Below are positions 1 to 8,327 of a stretch of 64,000 nt of DNA, piece by piece; within the stretch, counting starts at the first letter, position 1; each line of letters opens with the position of its first letter. Origin of the DNA: Psychrobacter sp. JB385 (GTDB taxonomy: Bacteria; Pseudomonadota; Gammaproteobacteria; Pseudomonadales; Moraxellaceae); the NCBI RefSeq assembly GCF_900163785.1, contig NZ_FUKN01000010.1, forward strand, positions 298,994-362,993, given 5' to 3'. Made by a program: the position numbers and the translations under genes. Below the pieces are notes generated by a model. That model ran no database searches. It had not been told where the DNA came from and saw nothing but the letters and a program-made list of their open reading frames with translations.

Positions 1-980
1 GTATTAGATGGCGGAGGAACAACGCTGTCAGATAGAGTGTTTAATACTAAGCTTTCATTATCAATATTATTGATAGCACCAAACTGTATGAGCAGCACTT
101 GTTTTTGCTGCTTTGCCTCACCAAAGCCCATGGCGATAGGAGAGCCTGAATAGCGAATCGTCTCGCGACCACCGACTCGCTGCGGCACATGCAAATGCCC
201 AAGCGCCACATAATCAAAACCCTCATCGAACATATCGGCAGAGATCTTGCCGAGTGAGCCGACATATAGCTCACGTACGCCATCATCGTCGGTTGTTTTT
301 CCGCCCGCTGCGAATAAATGACCTGTAGCAATGATAGGAATGTGGCGCTTGTGTACTTTGATTAGTTGAGCCTGTTTGGCTTTGGCAATATTTGCGACTG
401 TATCATAGTGTGCACAGATACCTTTGATAACATTGGCATCTTTACTGTCCGCAGACTCGCCAGCGCTACTGCTACGCACATCGCGATCGCGCAAGTAGGG
501 TACAGCGGCAATGATGCAATGCGGGGCATCGTCCTGATCAGTCAAAACCAATACTTCATCGTCCAAGTTGTCACAAGCCGTACCGATAACGTGCACGTTT
601 AAGAACTTTAATATATTACTTGGCGCATCTAGGAAGGTTGGCGAATCATGATTACCAGCCACAATGACCACATGCTGACAGCATGACTTTGAGACTTTGC
701 CCAAAAACTCATAATACAGCGCCTGAGCTTTATTGCTTGGCGTCATGGTATCAAAGATGTCACCTGCAACAATCAAGACATCTACTTGTTGGACAGTAAT
801 GGTGCCGTATAGCCAATTCAAAAAAGACTCAAACTCTTCATAACGCAGCCGCCCATATAGACGTCGCCCCAAATGCCAATCGGAGGTGTGTAAGATTTTT
901 AAAGGTTTGGTCAGCATGTATGCAGGAGCAACAGGTGTGGGCATAGTCGAATTTGGGCACAGTTGGTAGAAGGCTTTCAT
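1..980 (-). CDS. sbcD: Exonuclease SbcCD subunit D, 3' end beyond the window
   Basis: Reading leftward from 980, the frame stays open to base 1, so about 326 residues are visible and the C-terminus is missing. It is the calcineurin-like metallophosphoesterase subunit of SbcCD, which cuts hairpins and blocked DNA ends together with the SbcC ATPase. Visible metal-binding motifs are HTSDWHLG near residue 31, AGDIFD, then AGNHDS and GHLH further on, in the order typical of the Mre11/SbcD family. The first ATG at 980 gives a 22-residue extension before MLTKPLKILHTSDWHLG. ATG at 917 is an alternative start; neither has a strong ribosome site. sbcC would be expected just outside the window on the left. 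Confidence 0.9.
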   Translation of the reverse strand, partial: MKAFYQLCPNSTMPTPVAPAYMLTKPLKILHTSDWHLGRRLYGRLRYEEFESFLNWLYGTITVQQVDVLIVAGDIFDTMTPSNKAQALYYEFLGKVSKSCCQHVVIVAGNHDSPTFLDAPSNILKFLNVHVIGTACDNLDDEVLVLTDQDDAPHCIIAAVPYLRDRDVRSSSAGESADSKDANVIKGICAHYDTVANIAKAKQAQLIKVHKRHIPIIATGHLFAAGGKTTDDDGVRELYVGSLGKISADMFDEGFDYVALGHLHVPQRVGGRETIRYSGSPIAMGFGEAKQQKQVLLIQFGAINNIDNESLVLNTLSDSVVPPPSN

Positions 981-1016
981 TTTAGCAAGATTTGCGGCGG
1001 TTTGCTTTAATGCATC

Positions 1017-1052
1017 AAAAAAGCCCCGTCAGTAGAGTGGCAGGGCTTTTTT
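1017..1052 (-). terminator. Rho-independent terminator of cysG
   Basis: Inverted repeat AAAAAAGCCC (1017-1026) with GGGCTTTTTT (1043-1052). It lies just past the cysG stop and before sbcD. A/T runs on both sides would let it work in either direction, but the gene order makes it the end of cysG. Confidence 0.8.
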
Positions 1053-1112
1053 CATCTTATTTTGCAATCAACCATACATATTTTTTAATGAATGATAACT
1101 TTATATCGATTG

Positions 1113-2702
1113 CTACTGCGCTGCTATATTGGCAATCATAGAGAGCGCATGTGCTTGCTGGCCTGTAGATGATTGTGCGTCCTTATTCGGAGCAGCTGAG
1201 CCTTCACGTAGCCAGTTATTTGCGGTATCACCAGTGTTTTGATTGTATTGATTATACCAAGACAAATCATGATGCAAGCTGACCACATCGCCCATAATCA
1301 GTAGGGCAGGCGTGGGTAATTGCGCGTGTGCTTGTTTGGCGACAATGGTGTCAAGCGTGCCTGTTAAGACTTGCTGGTTTGGCATACTGGCATTAGAAAC
1401 AATAGCAATGGGGGTATCAGCGCTACGGCCAGCGTCAACCAAGCCTTCAGTCAAACGTGCGAGCGAATGGAGACCCATGTAAAACACCACCGTCTCATCG
1501 GTATTTAAAAAGTTTTCAAAATTACTATTGGGCGCGCCTGCCTTCAAAAAGCCAGTCACAAAGCGTACGGATTGCGAGTGGTCACGATGTGTCAGTGGGA
1601 TGCCCGCATAGCTAGCAGCGGCATTGGCAGCGGTGATGCCTGGTACGACCTGATAAGGCACACCATGAGCACGTAAGCTTTCAATCTCTTCGCCGCCTCG
1701 ACCAAAAATGAATGGATCACCGCCTTTTAGGCGCACCACCCGCCGACCTTGTTTGGCACTATTGACCAATAACTCATTGATACCAAGCTGTGCCACTGCA
1801 TGATTGCTGCGTTTTTTACCCACAAATACTTTGTCCGCATCACGGCGGCACAAATCCAGCACTTGTGGCGATACCAATGCATCGTAGTAGACAATATCAG
1901 CTTGCTGCATCAGACGCAGCGCTTTAAATGTGAGCAATTCTGGATCACCGGGGCCTGCACCAACGATATAGACTTCGCCAACGGGGGGTAGTTTTTTTTC
2001 TAACTCGTCTGACAGAGTAGGCGTTGTATTTTCCGCAGCATTAGGGTGGGCTTTATCATGAATAGCAGCGGCAGTGCTATCTAAGTCAGCTTGCAGCTGC
2101 GCAACGGCCTCTTTTTCATTGCCAGCAAACATCAGCTGACTGACTTGACCTTCAAAGGCACGCTCCCAAAATTGGCGGCGGCCCGTCAGCGTCGGTATTT
2201 TGGCTTTCACGTCATCTCGAAACTCGCCCGCAAGCTTCGCTAGTTTGCCATAACCTTGTGGGATTAAGGTTTCAAGGCGTGCCCGCAATAGCCGTGCTAG
2301 CACTGGCGCTTTACCATTGGAGGAAATACCGATCACAATGGGATTACGATCCACAATGGCTGGAAAAATAAAATCACACAGGTGCGGCGTGTCCACTACA
2401 TTGACAGGAATGTTTAGCTCAGTCGCATCGGCATGAATCTGATGATTTAGTGTCTCGTCATCGGTGCCTGCAATGATGATGCGAGCGTCTGACATATAGG
2501 TTTTATTATAATTTTCATAAATCAATTCGTGCTTATTGTCACTCAGTAACTCTCGTATTTCATGGCTGATATCAGGCGCAAGAATCGTAATACGGGCACC
2601 TGCGCGGCTAAGCAAGTCAGCTTTACGTAGCGCTACTTCACCGCCACCCACGATAAGCACTTTTTGATTTTCTAATTTAAAAAATAGGGGAAAGGTGTTC
2701 AT
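1113..2702 (-). CDS. cysG: Siroheme synthase (precorrin-2 dehydrogenase/ferrochelatase plus uroporphyrinogen-III methyltransferase)
   Basis: Multifunctional enzyme that makes siroheme, the cofactor of the sulfite reductase encoded at 8917-10602. The N-terminal part has the NAD-binding glycine motif VGGGEVALRK at about residues 18-27, followed by the Sirohm_synth dimerisation region. The C-terminal methyltransferase starts near residue 246 with VGAGPGDPELLT and continues with VVRLKGGDPFIFGRGGEE near 320-337. At 529 residues it is longer than the roughly 457 of E. coli CysG: there is an Ala/Asp/Asn-rich linker around 210-240 and a low-complexity tail of about 50 residues. It is a single gene ending in its own terminator, near the other sulfate-assimilation genes. 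Confidence 0.95.
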   Translation of the reverse strand: MNTFPLFFKLENQKVLIVGGGEVALRKADLLSRAGARITILAPDISHEIRELLSDNKHELIYENYNKTYMSDARIIIAGTDDETLNHQIHADATELNIPVNVVDTPHLCDFIFPAIVDRNPIVIGISSNGKAPVLARLLRARLETLIPQGYGKLAKLAGEFRDDVKAKIPTLTGRRQFWERAFEGQVSQLMFAGNEKEAVAQLQADLDSTAAAIHDKAHPNAAENTTPTLSDELEKKLPPVGEVYIVGAGPGDPELLTFKALRLMQQADIVYYDALVSPQVLDLCRRDADKVFVGKKRSNHAVAQLGINELLVNSAKQGRRVVRLKGGDPFIFGRGGEEIESLRAHGVPYQVVPGITAANAAASYAGIPLTHRDHSQSVRFVTGFLKAGAPNSNFENFLNTDETVVFYMGLHSLARLTEGLVDAGRSADTPIAIVSNASMPNQQVLTGTLDTIVAKQAHAQLPTPALLIMGDVVSLHHDLSWYNQYNQNTGDTANNWLREGSAAPNKDAQSSTGQQAHALSMIANIAAQ

Positions 2703-2756
2703 AGCGTCACCATTTATTGTATTTAAGAGATATCGTCATTATGAGGTATCATAAAC

Positions 2757-2799
2757 GTACGCTCACGTAGTGAATTGGCATTAGTATATTCGTTTTTGT
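2757..2799. repeat. Intergenic repeat, copy A (43 bp)
   Basis: This 43-bp stretch matches 5633-5675 at 40 of 43 positions in the same orientation. Read on the minus strand, both copies can encode NEY-x-NANSLRERT in an open frame, which hints at a decayed coding element rather than a regulatory site. Copy A lies about 55 bp upstream of the cysG start. Confidence 0.7.
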
Positions 2800-2937
2800 C
2801 ATGATACAGACATTTTTCAGTGAGAAATGGAATAGTAATAGAGATATGCTTGCTCTTGATATCCTGCTCAAACAGGTGTCAAAGCTGGACAGTATGTAGT
2901 CAGGAGTAGGGCAAAATCAATCGATAAGGAGTAAGTT

Positions 2938-3042
2938 ATGGAACATAGGGAGGTAGTCGTACCGATATCAAAAGAGGCTGAGTTCAGACTAAATTATGAC
3001 GAATGTGAAGATAATCACTTACTTGAATACCCTTTAAAATAA
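2938..3042 (+). CDS. Small ORF of 34 residues, function unknown
   Basis: Begins ATG at 2938 with a good ribosome site AAGGAG (2926-2931), 6 bases upstream. The product is acidic (starts MEHREVVVPISKEAEF, ends LLEYPLK) with no signal peptide or membrane segment. It is the only plus-strand reading frame with a clear ribosome site in the 514-bp gap between cysG and the acyltransferase. It could be a genuine small protein or the front of a decayed gene. No family was recognised. Confidence 0.35.
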   Translation: MEHREVVVPISKEAEFRLNYDECEDNHLLEYPLK

Positions 3043-3140
3043 CCAGTGAATACTAGAGGAATAAAAACTATAGAGATCTATTTATACATATTTGATGCTT
3101 GCATATAATTTGAAACGTTTGAGAGCAAACATGAACTTGA

Positions 3141-3174
3141 TACACTATTGCAGTGAAAGTAGCGCAATAGTGTA
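3141..3174. terminator. Hairpin, possible weak terminator
   Basis: TACACTATTGC (3141-3151) pairs perfectly with GCAATAGTGTA (3164-3174). There is no strong T run. It sits between the 34-residue ORF and the convergent acyltransferase gene, so it may end either transcript. Confidence 0.45.
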
Positions 3175-3216
3175 TTAATCTTCGCCAAAAAATATAGGCA
3201 GCCGTAACTTTAAAAC

Positions 3217-4167
3217 TTACTCAAACTCACTTAACATCTTGGTAATGCGGGCGTCTTTTTGTTGCCAGATTTCCTCTAACCAATCAAACATCATGTTTTT
3301 AGTGGCTTCATCACGGTCATAACCGCCTTCCATGATCGCGGCAAACAACTCATCAGGAACCTTCAAACGGGTCACATCGACCCCCAAACGGCGAATATTG
3401 CCTTTCCACAAGTCATCGTAGTCAGGAATGCCATCTGGGTAAACAATTGTGATGTCCAAAATTGAGTCCAATTGATCGCCTAATGCATTAATCGCTAATG
3501 ACAGACCACCAGCGCGTGGTTTTAGTAAATGCTGATAAGGGGACTCTTGTTTGTCGTGCTTCTCTGAAGTAAAACGCGTACCTTCCAAGTAATTGAGTAA
3601 GGCAAAAGGTTTGTTTTTTAATTGACGACACGCACGCTTGGCCTCAATTAAATTTTTGTTTTTAAGCTCTGAGTTCTTTGCCATCGCTTTGGGTGAGAAG
3701 CGCTTAATCATGGGAAAGTCTAGAAAGTAGAAAGCTTGACCAATGACAGGAATATAAATCAGATTAAACTTTGTAAAGAAACGCGTTAATGGCAGAGTAT
3801 CTTGGCTAATGTATTGCACGATACTGGTATCGACCCAAGACTGATGGTTGCTCACCAGCAGGTATTGTTTGTCTTCGCTAAGGTCTTCCGGTAGGTTGAT
3901 ACGCCAGTCTTTGTGGGGTAACGCATGATCGATAACAGCATTATTACTATTGATCCAGTATTTGGTAATCTCAATTAAAGCCTTATCGGCACGTTTTGAT
4001 CCGGTCAACACTTTAGCTGCACCAAAAGTCCAGATGGGTAAACCAACAGCGATACTATTGGCAGTGAGGACACCTGTACCAGTCAAAAAAGAAGCTGCTT
4101 TGCCGACTGGCGGCAACTTATCATGTAGCTTTGCGTAAAGTGAATTGAGCTTTCGCGTAGAGGCCAT
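3217..4167 (-). CDS. PlsC-like lysophospholipid acyltransferase (YihG type)
   Basis: Membrane-associated acyltransferase expected to transfer an acyl chain to a lysophospholipid. It carries the family's HX4D motif NHQSWVD near residue 107 and the acceptor motif EGTRF near residue 195. A hydrophobic stretch near the N-terminus (VLTANSIAVGLPIWTFG) is the likely membrane anchor. The frame is open to 4272, but the upstream 35 residues look untranslated. ATG at 4167 gives 316 residues, close to the roughly 310 of E. coli YihG. It is monocistronic. The acyl donor and substrate cannot be read from sequence. Confidence 0.85.
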   Translation of the reverse strand: MASTRKLNSLYAKLHDKLPPVGKAASFLTGTGVLTANSIAVGLPIWTFGAAKVLTGSKRADKALIEITKYWINSNNAVIDHALPHKDWRINLPEDLSEDKQYLLVSNHQSWVDTSIVQYISQDTLPLTRFFTKFNLIYIPVIGQAFYFLDFPMIKRFSPKAMAKNSELKNKNLIEAKRACRQLKNKPFALLNYLEGTRFTSEKHDKQESPYQHLLKPRAGGLSLAINALGDQLDSILDITIVYPDGIPDYDDLWKGNIRRLGVDVTRLKVPDELFAAIMEGGYDRDEATKNMMFDWLEEIWQQKDARITKMLSEFE

Positions 4168-4408
4168 AACAGAGATCCATATTGATGAATACAACAAAAG
4201 TATTAATGATTGAGCGCTAGGTCTATGTCTAATAATGAGCACATCTCGAAGACATGCCATAGAATAACTCAATGTTATCGGATAAGAAGTAAAGAAAACG
4301 TTAAAACATTGCGCAAAAGCATTAGATCAGCAATTTAACAACTAACAACGTTTTACTATAGTCGGCGAAAATTTGAATCGTTTCTGTATCAAACACCTTA
4401 TTAGATAC

Positions 4409-4447
4409 AAAAAAGCAGGGATGACAGTAAAATCATCGCTGCTTTTT
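4409..4447. terminator. Terminator-like hairpin, duplicated with the cysH fragment
   Basis: AAAAAGCAGGGATGA pairs with TCATCGCTGCTTTTT with one mismatch. It resembles the terminator after intact cysH (7551-7588, core GCGATGA/TCATCGC) and lies at the same side of the duplicated cysH 3' end, so it probably came with that duplication. Confidence 0.65.
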
Positions 4448-4488
4448 GCAACACGGTTCGTTATTGAGTTTTATCTGTCAGCTTTTAT

Positions 4489-4611
4489 TTATAGCTGAGT
4501 ATGAAGACCACACTCACGGCTTTCTTCTACTTTGGTTGGATCAAAGTAATCAAACTCGTTCGGTAAGTCATGCTCTTCAAGATACACGTCTAGATCCGCG
4601 TCTGTTTTCTC
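4489..4611 (-). pseudogene. Duplicated 3' fragment of cysH
   Basis: The minus strand here encodes the last 40 residues of CysH including the stop codon. It differs from intact CysH (7611-8249) at only about 2 of 40 residues: LEEHDLPNEF here, LDEHNLPNEF there. The C-terminal active-site motif ECGLHTQL is intact. Upstream of the codons for EKTDAD the similarity ends abruptly at about 4611, so there is no start codon or body. Silent differences from the intact gene (roughly a tenth of bases) show the duplication is old or came from a related strain. Intact gene and fragment bracket the SDR and PAAR cassette. Confidence 0.9.
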
Positions 4612-4740
4612 GTACGATGAAATCACTTTCTCAAATCAATAAATTATTTAACACACGCTAACATATCCCAAATCAGGTTGTGCTAGCATCTCTTAAGACA
4701 ATCAATCGAATTATCAATAATTAAAAAGAGTAAGCATACT

Positions 4741-5481
4741 ATGAAATTACAAGACAGAGTGGCGATTATATTTGGTGGCACTTCAGGATTGGGTGAAGCA
4801 ACGGCTAAAGCGTTCGCTAATGAAGGCGCTAAAGTAGTCGTCACAGGGCGCGATGAGGAAGACGGCAATCGAATAGTTAAAGATATTACAGATAACAATC
4901 AAGACGCCATCTTTGTAAAAGCTAATGTGACGCAAAAGAGCGATATTCAAGCAGTCGTTGACAAAGCGTTAACGACTTATGATCAGATTGATATTTTGTA
5001 CAACGGTGCTGGTATCCATGACGCTTATGACAATGCTGTTGAGCTAGAAGAAGATTTTTACGATCAATTGATGGCGATTAATGTCAAAGCCCCTTATCTG
5101 GCTGCCAAGATGGTGATTCCACATTTTATTAAGCAAGGTGGCGGCACCATTATTAATGTCGGTTCGCAAGCGACACAAATGGCAGGGCCGGGCGGCTCAG
5201 CCTATGTGACGTCCAAACATGCTATTTTGGGATTCTCGAAACAGTTGGCTTTCGATTTTGGTAGTCAAGGCATCAAAGTTAATACATTGTCGCCAGGTTT
5301 TATAGAAACACCAATGACTGAGGGTATTGACGATGAGCGTTTAGATCGTATTCCGGCTCAACGTGCTGGTAAGCCTGAAGAAATTGCTGCACTTGCCGTG
5401 TTTCTGGCCTCTGAAGATTCTAATTACATGCAAGGCGCTAACGTTTTGATGGATGGTGGTTGGGTACTAGGCCGCAAATAA
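4741..5481 (+). CDS. Short-chain dehydrogenase/reductase (classical SDR)
   Basis: A 246-residue cytoplasmic NAD(P)-dependent oxidoreductase. The Rossmann glycine motif GGTSGLGEA starts near residue 12, the NNAG-type motif is present as NGAG, and the catalytic pair appears in AYVTSKHA (Tyr near 156, Lys near 160). The C-terminus GANVLMDGGWVLG matches the 3-oxoacyl-ACP reductase/glucose dehydrogenase-like subgroup. The substrate cannot be predicted. A ribosome site AAAGAG precedes the ATG. It is a single gene followed by a strong terminator, lying inside the segment bracketed by the two cysH 3' ends, so it may have arrived with that cassette. Confidence 0.9.
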   Translation: MKLQDRVAIIFGGTSGLGEATAKAFANEGAKVVVTGRDEEDGNRIVKDITDNNQDAIFVKANVTQKSDIQAVVDKALTTYDQIDILYNGAGIHDAYDNAVELEEDFYDQLMAINVKAPYLAAKMVIPHFIKQGGGTIINVGSQATQMAGPGGSAYVTSKHAILGFSKQLAFDFGSQGIKVNTLSPGFIETPMTEGIDDERLDRIPAQRAGKPEEIAALAVFLASEDSNYMQGANVLMDGGWVLGRK

Positions 5482-5549
5482 CGTTAGTCGTAAATAACGT
5501 CAATAGTCATCAACAATATAACGAACGTCTCGCACGTATCTGCCCCAAT

Positions 5550-5581
5550 AAAAAACCCTCTCATTTTGAGAGGGTTTTTTT
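5550..5581. terminator. Strong bidirectional terminator
   Basis: AAAAAACCCTCTCA (5550-5563) pairs with TGAGAGGGTTTTTT (5567-5580) around a three-base loop. It ends the SDR gene. Confidence 0.9.
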
Positions 5582-5632
5582 ATAGTTGCCTAACGTTGTG
5601 AGCGGGTATCAAAGATTATAAGTAACACCATG

Positions 5633-5675
5633 GTACGCTCACGTAATGAATTAGCATTAATATATTCGTTTTTGT
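5633..5675. repeat. Intergenic repeat, copy B (43 bp)
   Basis: Matches copy A (2757-2799) at 40 of 43 positions. It lies in the 311-bp gap between the SDR terminator and the PAAR gene, about 118 bp upstream of the PAAR start. Read on the minus strand it is part of an open frame with the words KNEYINANSLRERT, also seen (one residue different) in copy A. Confidence 0.7.
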
Positions 5676-5792
5676 TATAAAAGTGGTTTTTTGATGGTGA
5701 AAGAAATAAATTTTCCATAAAATCGTACAATTGTTTATTTATAAGATTATGTGTTAATATCAACTTTAAGATAGAGAGCATAGGATAAAGCT

Positions 5793-6338
5793 ATGGCAGC
5801 TTATATCACTGTAGGGGCAAAGACTACTCATGGTGGCACGGTCATTACTGGCTCACCGCATACCACACATAATGGCGTTCAAGTCGCTCGCAAAGGCGAC
5901 AAGGTTATGTGTAAAAAATGCAAAAAAGTAACTACCATTCTTACGGGTGATCCTACATTTGTTATAGATGGCTCTCCAATCGCACGAGGCGGTGATGTAA
6001 CCAGCTGTGGCGCAAAGCTGATTGCTATTCAACAGTCTTTTTGTGAGTCAGATTTTGAAGTGATAGGTGTGGAGCAAGCCGAGAGTATGAAAAAATCAGC
6101 TCAGGATTATGCTAATAAAGTTATGAGTAGATACAATACCGCTTTTCAATTTTTAGCTGACGATGATACGCCTTATGCCAACTTTAATTACATTGCTAAA
6201 AACAAGCAGACCGGCGAGACCTACCAAGGTATTACAGATGAAGATGGTTGGACGGAGCGCTTCTATTCCGATAACGATGATGAGATTGAGGTTATGCTAG
6301 ATTTAGAATGGCAAAAAGGTTTAGGAGCGTTCGAATGA
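5793..6338 (+). CDS. PAAR-domain protein (type VI secretion spike tip)
   Basis: Residues 1 to about 90 form a PAAR domain: repeated glycine and turn motifs (THGGTVITGSPHT, RKGDKV, ILTGDPTFVIDGSPIARGGD), with Cys and His positions suited to metal binding (CKKCKK, TSCGAKL). PAAR proteins cap the VgrG spike and carry effectors. Residues 90-181 are an extension with YANFNYIAKNKQTGETYQGITDEDG, resembling the carbohydrate-binding-like tail seen on many PAAR adaptors. It overlaps the next gene by four bases (ATGA), so the two are translationally coupled. No core T6SS genes are in the window, so this is an orphan cargo module. Confidence 0.9.
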   Translation: MAAYITVGAKTTHGGTVITGSPHTTHNGVQVARKGDKVMCKKCKKVTTILTGDPTFVIDGSPIARGGDVTSCGAKLIAIQQSFCESDFEVIGVEQAESMKKSAQDYANKVMSRYNTAFQFLADDDTPYANFNYIAKNKQTGETYQGITDEDGWTERFYSDNDDEIEVMLDLEWQKGLGAFE

Positions 6339-7174
6339 GCAATAGTACTAATGGGAATATGAGAAGGGGAGATATCTCTACTAAGATTACGTCCAGACCT
6401 TTTATATCAAGACAGCATCCTTTAAATGATCCCAAGGATCCTTTTACCGCAGCAAAAGTAAATCAAGAGCTGTCGGATAGAATGGCGCTTAAGACTTATC
6501 CTACTCAAGGGGCATCTTCCTTGTGTGGACCTGCCACACTTTTTTATTGTTTACTTGTTGATTACCCAAAGTTATACAAACGGGCTGTCGCAGAGCTCTG
6601 GAGAGATGGTAAGACAACAGTTAACAATTTAAAAATTGAGCCGAATGCAAGAACAAAAAACCCTAAAGATTTATTCAAGACGAAAGATGAATTAAGGATA
6701 TTAGCTATTGACTGGATAACCTTGGCAAGCCTACGAGACTCAACCAATAATATTATGTCTTATAGCTCACCGTTCGACCAAGCAGCGGGAATTACTTTGC
6801 CAGCAGATATTATCGACTGGTTTAAAAAAGCTGGCTATCGACATGTTGATACATTTGTCTTGGACAGTTCTACAAACATTATAAAAATAAACGGCTATCA
6901 AAATAATTCTAATTATCATGTTATCTCTTTAGTCAATTCGGGGTTTATTTCGGGACAAGGCTTACCTACTATTAATTTCCCTAACCATTGGGTAATGTGG
7001 ACTGACCAAGTACGTAATAGGGACGGTAGTCCTATAAGAAGCGACATAAAATCTCATGATGCTGTGAAGCTAAAATTATTTACGTGGGGAGAAATTGCAA
7101 GACCCATACAAGCGAACTTGAGTTTTGCAGAATTTCAGAAATATCATTTCCAAGCTATCGTTATAGGGAGGTAA
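6335..7174 (+). CDS. Putative T6SS effector with cysteine-peptidase-like core
   Basis: 279 residues from the ATG at 6335, chosen because it overlaps the PAAR stop (ATGA). A frame-consistent upstream ATG exists inside the PAAR gene but would give a longer overlap. The central motif SLCGPATLFYCLL supplies a candidate nucleophilic cysteine at the start of a helix, and NHWVMWTD near residue 220 supplies a candidate histidine. Together these give a papain/C39-like fold signature common in secreted toxins of bacterial competition. Linkage to PAAR in front and a lipoprotein behind supports an effector delivered to the periplasm. The enzymatic target (peptidoglycan amide, protein or other) is not determined. 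Confidence 0.65.
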   Translation: MSNSTNGNMRRGDISTKITSRPFISRQHPLNDPKDPFTAAKVNQELSDRMALKTYPTQGASSLCGPATLFYCLLVDYPKLYKRAVAELWRDGKTTVNNLKIEPNARTKNPKDLFKTKDELRILAIDWITLASLRDSTNNIMSYSSPFDQAAGITLPADIIDWFKKAGYRHVDTFVLDSSTNIIKINGYQNNSNYHVISLVNSGFISGQGLPTINFPNHWVMWTDQVRNRDGSPIRSDIKSHDAVKLKLFTWGEIARPIQANLSFAEFQKYHFQAIVIGR

Positions 7175-7175
7175 G

Positions 7176-7535
7176 ATGATAAAAAAATATCTAGTAGCTG
7201 CTACAGTCTTGCTACTAGTAGGATGCAGTGATCCTGTGAAAGTGTCACCTGATAGATTGCCTGACGCTCATCTGAATAAACCTTATGAAGCAAATATAGA
7301 GATCACAGGCGGTGTCGTTGTTAAAGTTGGTTTTTACTCTGAAGTATCTGACGGTAATTTCGAGATTATCCCAAGTATTGCAGAGGGAGGTTATAAAGAC
7401 TATAACCTTTTGACTGTTACCGGTACTCCAACTACGCTAGAACCTATTCATATTGAAATCGTAGGCGATACCTATGGAACCAATTTTCCTGGTAAGCAAT
7501 TTGAAAAGATGTACACCATTGAGGTAAAAGAATAG
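7176..7535 (+). CDS. Lipoprotein, candidate immunity protein of the effector
   Basis: 119 residues with a lipoprotein signal (MIKKYLVAATVLLLVGCSD, lipobox LVGC, mature Cys17). The rest looks like a small beta-sandwich (PDRLPDAHLNKPYEANIEI, VTGTPTTLEPIHIEI, YTIEV), resembling bacterial Ig-like domains. It begins one base after the effector stop, so the three genes form one operon ended by 7551-7588. Position and periplasmic lipid anchor fit an immunity protein for a periplasm-acting effector. That role is inferred from order, not from a known family. Confidence 0.7.
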   Translation: MIKKYLVAATVLLLVGCSDPVKVSPDRLPDAHLNKPYEANIEITGGVVVKVGFYSEVSDGNFEIIPSIAEGGYKDYNLLTVTGTPTTLEPIHIEIVGDTYGTNFPGKQFEKMYTIEVKE

Positions 7536-7550
7536 CGGGCCAAATATAAT

Positions 7551-7588
7551 AAAAAAAGCGATGACATGACTATCATCGCTTTTTTTTA
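7551..7588. terminator. Bidirectional terminator between the effector operon and cysH
   Basis: AAAAAAAGCGATGA (7551-7564) pairs with TCATCGCTTTTTTTT (7573-7588). It serves two convergent transcripts. A related hairpin accompanies the duplicated cysH fragment at 4409-4447. Confidence 0.9.
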
Positions 7589-7610
7589 CTACAAATTCTT
7601 AAGCAAAAGA

Positions 7611-8249
7611 CTATAGCTGAGTATGTAGACCACACTCACGACTTTCTTCTACTTTGGTTGGGTCAAAATAATCAAACTCGTTTGGTAGGTTATGCTCATC
7701 AAGATAAACGTCTAGATCGGCGTCTGTTTTTTCAAACAACGGCGCGACTTTTAATACGCCATCTTTTGATAAGCTTAGAACATCAAGACCTTGGCGGAAC
7801 TCGGTTTGATCTTTACGAATGGCGTTGAACCAAACGTCAGGCTGTAACTCATCTAACGCACGGCGGAATGGCTCAAGTTTCACTTGGTCCGTGAACTCGT
7901 CATGCTGCGGGTTATCGATTCCTGGGATACCATTCATGGTTGCGTCACGGTAAGCAGCCGTTTGCTTAGGAATATATGTGATGACGTTTAGGTTCAAATC
8001 ACGAATAACTTTGTTGGCAAATTGATAGGTCGCATCCGTGTTATAACCTGAGTCAACCCACAATACAGTGATATCAGGACGCTGTTTGGCAACTAAATGC
8101 AAGATGGCTGATTCATAAGGACGGAAGTTCGTTGTGATGATTGGATTTTTTGCTTGGGTCAATGCCCATGCCACGATTTCTTCGGGTGATTTACCTTGCA
8201 AGTCTTGGTTGGCTTGATCGATATCTAGATTTGGATGTAATTGACTCAT
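7611..8249 (-). CDS. cysH: Phosphoadenylyl-sulfate reductase (thioredoxin)
   Basis: Reduces PAPS/APS to sulfite with thioredoxin. 212 residues with the nucleotide-binding region VLWVDSGYNTDATYQFA and the C-terminal catalytic-cysteine motif ECGLHTQL. The CC...CxxC cysteines of iron-sulfur APS reductases are absent, which favours the PAPS-type enzyme. However, no cysC/cysN was seen here and the sulfurylase is of the single-subunit Sat type, so substrate preference stays open. It is the last gene of the cysI-DUF934-cysH operon, and its 3' end is duplicated at 4489-4611. Confidence 0.92.
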   Translation of the reverse strand: MSQLHPNLDIDQANQDLQGKSPEEIVAWALTQAKNPIITTNFRPYESAILHLVAKQRPDITVLWVDSGYNTDATYQFANKVIRDLNLNVITYIPKQTAAYRDATMNGIPGIDNPQHDEFTDQVKLEPFRRALDELQPDVWFNAIRKDQTEFRQGLDVLSLSKDGVLKVAPLFEKTDADLDVYLDEHNLPNEFDYFDPTKVEESRECGLHTQL

Positions 8250-8327
8250 TATATGTTCCTTAATGGTTGTGAGTATAAAATAAAAATGATTTATTAAAAG
8301 GGAGTAAGAATATTAAGCGCCTGAAAA

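Noticed and set aside
4446..4661. Plus-strand 71-residue reading frame as a gene
   Set aside because: It is the antisense of the duplicated cysH tail, which has clear coding similarity on the minus strand.
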